NCBI GenBank assembly: GCA_017399515.1
Contig: JAFQBZ010000028.1
Coordinates: 1-11,617, forward strand
Length of the DNA stretch: 11,617 nt
DNA from: Clostridia bacterium
Lineage (GTDB): Bacteria > Bacillota > Clostridia > Christensenellales > UBA1242
Direction of reading: 5' to 3'
In this document: positions 7,122 to 11,617 of the stretch, one piece after another
Layout of the letters: each line of letters starts with the position of its first letter
Numbering within the stretch: the stretch's first letter is position 1
Notes under the pieces: generated by a model
Seen by the model: only the letters and a program-made list of their open reading frames with translations
Database searches by the model: none
Told to the model about the DNA's origin: nothing
Made by a program: the position numbers and the translations under genes

Positions 7122-8117
7122 ATGGGGTTTTTGGGAAAAGCATTTATTGCAGGTATTGTTGTAGATGCTGCAAAAAAAATAAAAGATACTGTTAGTAAAA
7201 ATAAAAATAGAAAAGATGGAAATGAATATATTAAGGTAAGTAATTTTATTTATGATTTGATTGGTGGAAATTATAAAGATGCCAAAGAAACGATTGAAGG
7301 GTATGGTTTTTCCAATATTTCTTGCGTTGCTAAAAAAGATTTAAAAAGAAATTTGAAGAAAGGTATTTTCTTTAAAGAAAAGAATGAATATGAAAATGGC
7401 GAAGTGGAAGAAATTTCAATTAATGGAGAAGTTGATTTTGATAAAAATGACCAATTTTTGCCAAGTGCCAAAGTTACAATTGTTTATCATACATTTTCAG
7501 AAGTGGTTGGCGAGAAAAAAAGTGAATATATCAATATAAGCAGTTTTATTGATGATTTGTTTGGTGCAAATTATAAATATTCAAAAGAAGTTTTAAATGG
7601 TTATGGATTCACAAATGTATCATTTGTTGCGATAAGAGATTTAAAAAAAGGTTTGAAAAAAGGTGGTTTATTTCGTGAAACTAATGATTATGAAGATGGT
7701 GAAGTAGAAGAAATCTCAATAAATGGTGAAGTTGATTTTGACAAAATTTATAATTTTTTACCAGATTCAAGAGTGGTTATCAAATATCACACATATGAAT
7801 CTTCTGTAATTGAAAGTAGTAAACTTTATGCAAAGTGTTTGAATTGCAAAGCCAATTTTGAATATTCAAAAAATAAACCTGTTTGCCCTTATTGCGGTGA
7901 GCCGGTTGCTAATAATGATAATGGTTCAAATGTTAAAAGAAAAGCGAATGAAGAAATTGAAGAAGATGAATATATGAATGATATTGATTGGTATTGTGAT
8001 GAATGTGGTGCATATATGAATAGGCAAAGAGGATTCACAACAAGAAGTGGAATGTGGAAATGTGTTATTTGTGGATATAATAATGATGTAACTGAAGATA
8101 ATATTGTGTGGGAATGA
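7122..8117 (+). CDS. Protein with duplicated PASTA-like domain and two zinc ribbons (331 aa)
   Basis: Unnamed family. Residues 2-16 are mildly hydrophobic (FLGKAFIAGIVVDAA). Two copies of one domain follow with an exact 100-residue offset (about 34-125 and 134-225), sharing GYGF, GEVEEISINGEVDFDK and YHT. The pattern of helix, GYGF strand, then GEV-x-x-I and a final V-x-I-x-Y strand resembles a PASTA-like fold; this is a fold guess. A zinc ribbon has Cys239/242 and Cys255/258 (CPYCGEP); after an acidic linker a second has Cys292/295 and Cys314/317 (WYCDECGA, WKCVICGY). No enzyme motif is seen. AGGAG lies eight bases before the ATG. Only 1 of 13 Leu codons is CTT, against 14 of 21 in the 2185-2901 gene, suggesting foreign origin. 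A binding or scaffold role is likely, function unknown. Confidence 0.85.
   Translation: MGFLGKAFIAGIVVDAAKKIKDTVSKNKNRKDGNEYIKVSNFIYDLIGGNYKDAKETIEGYGFSNISCVAKKDLKRNLKKGIFFKEKNEYENGEVEEISINGEVDFDKNDQFLPSAKVTIVYHTFSEVVGEKKSEYINISSFIDDLFGANYKYSKEVLNGYGFTNVSFVAIRDLKKGLKKGGLFRETNDYEDGEVEEISINGEVDFDKIYNFLPDSRVVIKYHTYESSVIESSKLYAKCLNCKANFEYSKNKPVCPYCGEPVANNDNGSNVKRKANEEIEEDEYMNDIDWYCDECGAYMNRQRGFTTRSGMWKCVICGYNNDVTEDNIVWE
7221..7796 (+). repeat. Intragenic tandem duplication with 300-bp offset
   Basis: Bases 7221-7496 and 7521-7796 encode the two copies of the PASTA-like domain. The protein motif GEVEEISINGEVDFDK is identical in both copies, while third codon positions and flanking residues have diverged, so the duplication is not recent. 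Confidence 0.85.
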
Positions 8118-8218
8118 TAAAAAAATCATTAAACAATACTGCTGAAGGTAAAGGAATTTTTAGCAAGGCATTTGGAGCAATTAAACATATTGGTTTTGGA
8201 AAAAAGAAAGAAAAATAA
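8114..8218 (+). CDS. 34-aa ORF, coupled to the zinc-ribbon gene; small protein or gene relic
   Basis: An ATG overlaps the TGA of the 331-aa gene (ATGA) and opens a 34-codon frame ending at TAA 8216-8218, just before a terminator. It has no ribosome site of its own, so translation would rely on reinitiation. Its last 14 residues, GAIKHIGFGKKKEK, are identical to the C-terminus of the PH-like protein at 9972-10475, and the DNA is identical too, including silent positions. That favours a recent copy of that gene's end: either a relic left by recombination, or a tail that is still added to a small basic peptide. Which is true cannot be told from this sequence. Confidence 0.4.
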   Translation: MIKKSLNNTAEGKGIFSKAFGAIKHIGFGKKKEK

Positions 8219-8253
8219 AAAATGTAGCATTTTTGCTACATTTTTTTGATTTT
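8173..8253 (+). repeat. 81-bp direct repeat, copy 1
   Basis: Bases 8173-8253 match 10430-10510 at 80 of 81 positions; the only difference is T8230 versus G10487 in the terminator loop. The repeat covers the shared 14-residue C-terminus and the terminator. Confidence 0.92.
8219..8247 (+). terminator. Terminator, copy 1 of a shared type
   Basis: AATGTAGCA (8221-8229) and TGCTACATT (8234-8242) form a 9-pair stem with a 4-base TTTT loop, followed by T to 8247, with A residues upstream. The same hairpin recurs at 9824-9853 and 10474-10504. Confidence 0.9.
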
Positions 8254-8274
8254 GTTGATAACAATTGAATTTAT

Positions 8275-8307
8275 TTGACAATGCGAGTTTTTATTCGTTA
8301 ATATAAA
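8275..8307 (+). promoter_or_regulatory. Probable promoter for the 8322-9824 gene pair
   Basis: A perfect -35 box TTGACA (8275-8280) is clear. The -10 is less certain: TAATAT at 8299-8304 has good spacing (18) but a weaker match, and TATAAA at 8302-8307 matches well but at 21 bases. Confidence 0.55.
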
Positions 8308-8321
8308 ATTGAGGTGAAATT

Positions 8322-9179
8322 ATGAATAAAGAATTTATTGAAAAATTAAAATCACAAGCAGAAGAAATATCTGCTTTTAAATTTGGAACGATTATTGGTT
8401 GTATAAATGCATTATTAGAGCGTGCTAATGAAGATAAAATTTATGTTATTAGATATAACGGAAAAGAAATATATTCTTTCATGACAGAAGAAGAAATGTA
8501 TCAAATAATGTTAAATAAGAGCAAAGAAGAATATCTTCAAGAAGAAGCAAAAAGACAAAAAGAAATTGAAGAAGATGAGGCAAGAGAAAAAGCGGAATGT
8601 GAAGAGGCTTTAAAAACTAAATTTCCAAAATATAAAAAAATATATGAAGAATGTTATCCAAAAGAGAAAGCACAAAGATATACCCAAGAAGTTGAAAAAG
8701 AACTTAAAGAGGGTTTTATTTATGGGTTTTATCATCTTGAAGAAAAAGTTAAACTTTTAGAAGCCGCAAGAACATTATCTGTTCGTGAGGTTGAAAAATT
8801 GTATTATCAGGAAACAGATTCACAAAATCGTTTATATAATTATCATGATTTGATAAATAGTTATTACGCTGATGTTTTTTTAAGTGTGATTATTGATGAT
8901 TATGTAAAGTTTAAAAATAGTGATGGCAAACTTACAGAAAAAGAAATTGATGAAATTATTTTAGACCTTACAAAGAAAGCGAGAAAGGCAAAGGCTTTGG
9001 CAGTTGAAGCCTTTAAAAAACAAGATGTTAAATCTGTTTTGAGGGCAAGAATTCAAAAACCATTTGAAGAAGAGAGAAAAAGAGTGGCTGCTCAAAAAGC
9101 AAGTAATAATTTAGATGTGCTTTTGGGTGGTGAAACCAGCGAAAAAGGAAAAACTCAAAAAGGTAGTCAAAAAGACTAG
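8322..9179 (+). CDS. Charged, partly coiled-coil protein of unknown function (285 aa)
   Basis: No family recognised. The N-terminal 55 residues could form a small alpha/beta unit (YVIRYNGKEIYSFM). Residues about 57-98 are a Glu/Lys/Arg-rich predicted coiled coil (EEAKRQKEIEEDEAREKAE). Residues 100-255 are helical with some aromatic patches (EGFIYGFYHLEEKVKLLEAA; YYADVFLSVIIDDY), and the end is a polar, disordered-looking tail (SEKGKTQKGSQKD). No signal peptide, clear membrane helix, metal site or nucleotide-binding motif is visible, so it is probably cytoplasmic. The ATG has GAGGTG at 8311-8316. It is first in a two-gene unit, nine bases before the GNAT-like gene, with its own promoter and a shared terminator after the second gene. 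Leucine codons include more TTA than in the left operon. Confidence 0.75.
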   Translation: MNKEFIEKLKSQAEEISAFKFGTIIGCINALLERANEDKIYVIRYNGKEIYSFMTEEEMYQIMLNKSKEEYLQEEAKRQKEIEEDEAREKAECEEALKTKFPKYKKIYEECYPKEKAQRYTQEVEKELKEGFIYGFYHLEEKVKLLEAARTLSVREVEKLYYQETDSQNRLYNYHDLINSYYADVFLSVIIDDYVKFKNSDGKLTEKEIDEIILDLTKKARKAKALAVEAFKKQDVKSVLRARIQKPFEEERKRVAAQKASNNLDVLLGGETSEKGKTQKGSQKD

Positions 9180-9188
9180 TTAGATATT

Positions 9189-9824
9189 ATGGTTATTGAA
9201 AATATTTTTGAAAAATATGATTTTGGCGATATTGTTGCCTATTCAGGTAAAGATATTACTGATGCAATGATTGATGAATGTTTTGCAATTGACAGAAACT
9301 TTTATGATGATGAGTATTCGTGGGAAAACTCTGAAATTAGGCAAATTGTTAAAGAATTTGGGCAAATGTGTTTTGTATTTTTTGATAAAAACGATAAAAA
9401 AGTTATGGGATATAGTTTTTGGCTTCCTGTAAAAACTACTGTGTTTAATGCGTTCATCAAAGAAAAAGTTATGCTTTTAAATATCAAGAAAAATTATTGT
9501 GAAGATTATAAAAATACAAGCAGTGTCAATTTGTTTCTTGGTGGCGAAGCGTTTGTTGTTGGGTATGACCTTAAACTATTTCACAAAGCAATTGAAGATT
9601 TGTTTCAAAAACGAGTTTTAGATATGGCAAAAGCCGGCATTAAGATTAAATATATTGCAGCAGAGTCATGCTGTGATTATGATGAACAATTTTTAGTTCC
9701 AAAATTAAAACTTGAAAAAAAGGTAAAAAAAGATAAATCTAATTTCTATTATGATGAATATTCGCCAAAAAAAGTTTATAGTGAATCAAAATATGCGAAA
9801 GAACTTTATGAATTTTACAAATAA
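9189..9824 (+). CDS. GNAT-like acetyltransferase domain protein (211 aa), tentative
   Basis: The layout resembles a GNAT N-acetyltransferase: an N-terminal helix region with ITDAMIDECFAIDRNFYDDEY (23-43), then two strands MCFVFFDKNDKKVMGYSFWLPV (60-81), as in the beta2-beta3 hairpin of that fold, then a strand GGEAFVVGYD (118-127) before a helix, and a later strand KYIAAESC (154-161). A clean acetyl-CoA pyrophosphate loop (Q/R-x-x-G-x-G/A) is not visible where expected, so it may be divergent or inactive, and the fold call itself is a judgement by eye. It starts nine bases after the charged protein, with no good ribosome site, so translation is probably coupled. The two proteins may act together; the substrate is unknown. 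A terminator begins at the stop codon. Confidence 0.5.
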   Translation: MVIENIFEKYDFGDIVAYSGKDITDAMIDECFAIDRNFYDDEYSWENSEIRQIVKEFGQMCFVFFDKNDKKVMGYSFWLPVKTTVFNAFIKEKVMLLNIKKNYCEDYKNTSSVNLFLGGEAFVVGYDLKLFHKAIEDLFQKRVLDMAKAGIKIKYIAAESCCDYDEQFLVPKLKLEKKVKKDKSNFYYDEYSPKKVYSESKYAKELYEFYK

Positions 9825-9853
9825 AAAAATGTAGCAGTTTTGCTACATTTTTT
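9824..9853 (+). terminator. Terminator, copy 2 of a shared type
   Basis: AAAAAATGTAGCA (9824-9836) pairs with TGCTACATTTTTT (9841-9853) around a GTTT loop. The hairpin is the same as that at 10474-10504. Confidence 0.9.
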
Positions 9854-9861
9854 ATGTTGTA

Positions 9862-9890
9862 TTGACACTTTATTTTTGTTAACTTATACT
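9862..9890 (+). promoter_or_regulatory. Promoter of the PH-like gene
   Basis: TTGACA (9862-9867) and TATACT (9885-9890) are separated by 17 bases, a near-perfect sigma-70-type promoter. It starts about nine bases after the previous terminator. The leader of about 75 bases contains an 8-bp palindrome, TTCGCGAA (9907-9914), which could be an operator. Confidence 0.82.
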
Positions 9891-9971
9891 TAAGACAATA
9901 AAATTATTCGCGAAATTTACAAGTAATGGTATGAAGCATATAATTTGCTAAAATTATCAAAGGAGAAAAAT

Positions 9972-10475
9972 ATGGAATTTTATGATTTAGATGAAGATGA
10001 AGTTGTGCTTTATAAAGGTTGTGTTGCACTTAAAGACCAAAAAGGAATAACAGAACTTATTTTAACAAATAAAAATTTTGTATTTATCACAAAAATAAAA
10101 AAGTTGTTTGCGAAAGATGAAGTTGTGGTTGATGAGTTTCCAACAAATGAAGTTAAAATTTATAATGGGGAATATCAAGTTTTAAAAAAGGGAAATATTG
10201 TTGAAATATATTTCTTGCATGATGAAATTGAATTTGCATTTGAGATTGGAAATGAGTGTAGAAAATTTATGAATTCTGTACTAAAATTACTCACAAGTAA
10301 AAACAAATTTGAGAGAGTGGTTGATAAAACAAAAGAGGCAATTCATTGTGTTGATAATTCACTTGGTGTTGATAGTGTTGGAATAGTAAAAAGTGTTGCA
10401 ACAAATAAAACCGTTGTTGGAAAAATAGGTGGAGCAATTAAACATATTGGTTTTGGAAAAAAGAAAGAAAAATAA
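9972..10475 (+). CDS. PH/GRAM-like domain protein with basic C-terminal tail (167 aa)
   Basis: Residues 5-108 look like a bacterial PH/GRAM-type beta-sandwich: VVLYKGCVAL, ITELILTNKNFVFITKIKK, a run of beta strands to EIEFAFEIGNE, then a capping helix CRKFMNSVLKLL. The phrase 'ELILTNKNFVFI' is typical of these domains. The remaining 60 residues are amphipathic and Gly/Val-rich (GVDSVGIVKSV, VVGKIGGAIKHIGFG) and end in KKKEK, which could lie on a membrane. No enzyme motif is present; such domains usually bind lipids or proteins. The ATG at 9972 is preferred over an in-frame TTG at 9945, because AAGGAG at 9960-9965 is six bases upstream. The last 14 residues and the terminator are repeated after the zinc-ribbon gene, so the two loci have exchanged sequence. 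Confidence 0.7.
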   Translation: MEFYDLDEDEVVLYKGCVALKDQKGITELILTNKNFVFITKIKKLFAKDEVVVDEFPTNEVKIYNGEYQVLKKGNIVEIYFLHDEIEFAFEIGNECRKFMNSVLKLLTSKNKFERVVDKTKEAIHCVDNSLGVDSVGIVKSVATNKTVVGKIGGAIKHIGFGKKKEK

Positions 10476-10510
10476 AAAATGTAGCAGTTTTGCTACATTT
10501 TTTTGATTTT
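10430..10510 (+). repeat. 81-bp direct repeat, copy 2
   Basis: This copy lies 2,257 bp downstream of the one at 8173-8253 and holds the native end of the PH-like gene plus its terminator. Recombination between the copies would remove the charged, GNAT-like and PH-like genes together. Confidence 0.92.
10474..10504. terminator. Terminator, copy 3; probably bidirectional between convergent genes
   Basis: AAAAATGTAGCA (10475-10486) pairs with TGCTACATTTTT (10491-10502) around a GTTT loop, with seven T from 10498. It ends the PH-like gene; its A-rich left flank gives a T run on the minus strand, so it may also stop the thymidylate kinase transcript. Confidence 0.88.
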
Positions 10511-10550
10511 TTATATATTTTTTAAGTATTTTTCTTTGATTTTGCGTTTT

Positions 10551-11237
10551 TTATTTTTGACTTGCAAGGAATTTGGTTGCGATTTCCATAATCTCTGCGT
10601 GAATGTCTTCAATGGTTCTAATGTTATTATTTTCATCAACGCAGTGAATAAGATTCCAGCCAAGTTCTTTTGCAAGGGTTAAGCCATTGTTATATGACTT
10701 TGAAAGATATTCTGTGTCTTCTTCGTGAATGTCTTTGGTTTGTCCGTTTTTATAATCGGCACGAGCACGAGCAAGTTCAATGCTTTTTTCAACAGGCATT
10801 TCAATAAAGAAAATAAGGTCTGGTCTTGGAAGTCCAAGTGTGTCATATTCAAGTTCTTCTTCCCATTTGATGAATTTGAGTTTTTCATCAATATCATCAA
10901 TTTTTGAACATTGGTGAATGAAGTTTGATTGAACATATCTATCAAACAAAAGTATGCCACCATTTTCATAATGTTCTTTTAAATCTTTTTGATATGTGCA
11001 CATTCTATCAACTGCATAAAGCACAGAGGCTTGATAAGCATTGAGTGAGTTTGAGTCTTTTCCAAATTCGCCAGCAAGATACATTTTAACAGGGGCAGAA
11101 GAGTCGCTGTCATAATGTGGGAAACTTTGGTCTAAAACGCTATAGCCTTGTTCTTTTAAATCTTTCATTAATAATTGTTGTTGTGTGTGTTTTCCAGCAC
11201 CATCAGTGCCTTCAATTGAAATAATGATTCCTTTCAT
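10551..11237 (-). CDS. tmk: Thymidylate kinase (dTMP kinase)
   Basis: Cytoplasmic enzyme converting dTMP to dTDP with ATP, an essential step of dTTP synthesis. The 228-aa protein is of normal length. It starts IIISIEGTDGAGKHTQ, with P-loop G10-T18; His17 stands where most family members have Ser or Thr, a variant seen in some clostridial enzymes as far as I recall. The substrate-facing stretch FPHY (39-42), the VDRMCTY helix with Asp78-Arg79, and the DRY motif (99-101) are present, followed by PRPDLIFFIEMPVEKSIELARAR, the usual strand before the lid. The ATG has AGGAG at 11244-11248 (minus strand). It follows the polysaccharide deacetylase gene after an 88-base gap that holds its own promoter and is not visibly co-transcribed with the accessory genes, which converge on it. 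Confidence 0.93.
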   Translation of the reverse strand: MKGIIISIEGTDGAGKHTQQQLLMKDLKEQGYSVLDQSFPHYDSDSSAPVKMYLAGEFGKDSNSLNAYQASVLYAVDRMCTYQKDLKEHYENGGILLFDRYVQSNFIHQCSKIDDIDEKLKFIKWEEELEYDTLGLPRPDLIFFIEMPVEKSIELARARADYKNGQTKDIHEEDTEYLSKSYNNGLTLAKELGWNLIHCVDENNNIRTIEDIHAEIMEIATKFLASQK

Positions 11238-11254
11238 AATAATCTCCTAAAACA

Positions 11255-11283
11255 AGTGTAGCAAATTTAAAGTGGAATGTGAA
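11255..11283 (-). promoter_or_regulatory. Promoter of thymidylate kinase
   Basis: Read on the minus strand: TTCACA (complement of 11278-11283), 17 bases, then TACACT (complement of 11255-11260), five and four matches to consensus. The expected start leaves only about ten bases before the ATG, so the transcript leader would be very short; the assignment is moderate. Confidence 0.45.
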
Positions 11284-11325
11284 ACTAAATTGAAAGAAAT
11301 TTGATTTTTGTTAAATTTTGACAAA

Positions 11326-11616
11326 TTATTGGTTTTTAAGAGTTTCATAAATTTCGTGAAGGGGAACGATTTTAACGCCCATTTCTTTGATTTTTGGAAG
11401 GGTGTCAATAATTGCTTTTGCAGTGTTTTCTCCGCCTTCTGCACCAACATGACCAATTGCGATGGCTGTTCCGTTTTGTTTTGCAAGATTTGCTGTTTCT
11501 AAAAGGCGATTGCAAACACCAGCGTAACTTCGGTTTTTATCGGCTTCTAAAAACACATCTCTGCCAAGATAAACTGAACCGGTGTTTTTGCAAGCGTTTT
11601 CAGTGGCTTTGGTTTC
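11326..11616 (-). CDS. Divergent polysaccharide deacetylase, 3' part only
   Basis: The last 96 residues of a protein whose 5' end is beyond the right edge; the frame is open to the edge, and the internal GTG at 11556 is not its start. The segment DVFLEADKNRSYAGVCNRLL, AIAIGHVGAEGG and GVKIVPLHEIYETL matches the C-terminal part of the divergent polysaccharide deacetylase family (DUF610/YibQ type), where a G-H pair in 'AIAIGH' and a late 'VPLSEL'-like end are characteristic. These are NodB-fold carbohydrate deacetylase relatives, often exported; the signal peptide and metal-binding residues would be outside the window. It is followed by a promoter and the thymidylate kinase gene on the same strand, with no obvious terminator between. 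Confidence in the family is good, in the exact substrate none. Confidence 0.85.
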   Translation of the reverse strand, partial: ETKATENACKNTGSVYLGRDVFLEADKNRSYAGVCNRLLETANLAKQNGTAIAIGHVGAEGGENTAKAIIDTLPKIKEMGVKIVPLHEIYETLKNQ

Positions 11617-11617
11617 A

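Noticed and set aside
8219..8253. Repeated hairpins as a CRISPR-like or REP array
   Set aside because: The copies sit directly after stop codons, are spaced by whole genes and end in T runs, so they are terminators.
10679..10969. 96-aa minus-strand ORF inside thymidylate kinase
   Set aside because: It is an out-of-frame shadow of the kinase on the same strand, with no independent start signals.

Overview
The window is AT-rich, uses TGA as a stop (the 331-aa gene ends TGA then TAA) and carries clear AGGAG ribosome sites and TTGACA/TATAAT promoters. Together with a rubrerythrin, this suggests a low-GC anaerobic Firmicute, probably an uncultured gut Clostridia- or Bacilli-like lineage. It is not a code-4 Mollicute. 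No species can be named from the sequence alone. There are no tRNA, rRNA, CRISPR or transposase genes.

Left block (2-5198, + strand): a tightly packed operon, already running at the left edge. It encodes a UvrD/Rep-like superfamily-1 helicase (5' end outside the window), a 238-aa coiled-coil protein, a 673-aa single-pass membrane protein with an extracellular beta-solenoid of GLUG-like repeats, and a 91-aa two-helix membrane protein. Junctions overlap or are a few bases long, so the products are probably made together. I do not recognise this helicase / coiled-coil / membrane-solenoid combination as a named system. A strong terminator ends the operon, and its loop contains the -35 box of the next promoter.

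Middle left (5287-6439, + strand): a HAD-IB phosphatase-like gene with a hydrophobic insertion, then a complete rubrerythrin. After it comes a 271-base gap with a terminator, a 16-bp perfect inverted repeat and a roughly 89-bp imperfect tandem repeat.

Accessory block (6711-10510): a small XRE-type regulator on the minus strand faces a divergent perfect sigma-70-type promoter whose -10 box lies inside an 8-bp inverted repeat. That promoter drives a protein with a duplicated PASTA-like domain and two zinc ribbons. Then follow a 34-aa ORF, an unrecognised charged protein, a GNAT-like protein and a PH/GRAM-like protein. Three near-identical terminators and an 81-bp direct repeat with one mismatch tie these units together and suggest duplication or recombination. 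The zinc-ribbon gene has leucine codon use very unlike the left operon, which fits horizontal acquisition.

Right block (10551-11617, - strand): thymidylate kinase with its own promoter, and downstream of the right edge in transcription order the end of a divergent polysaccharide deacetylase (partial). These look like ordinary chromosomal genes.
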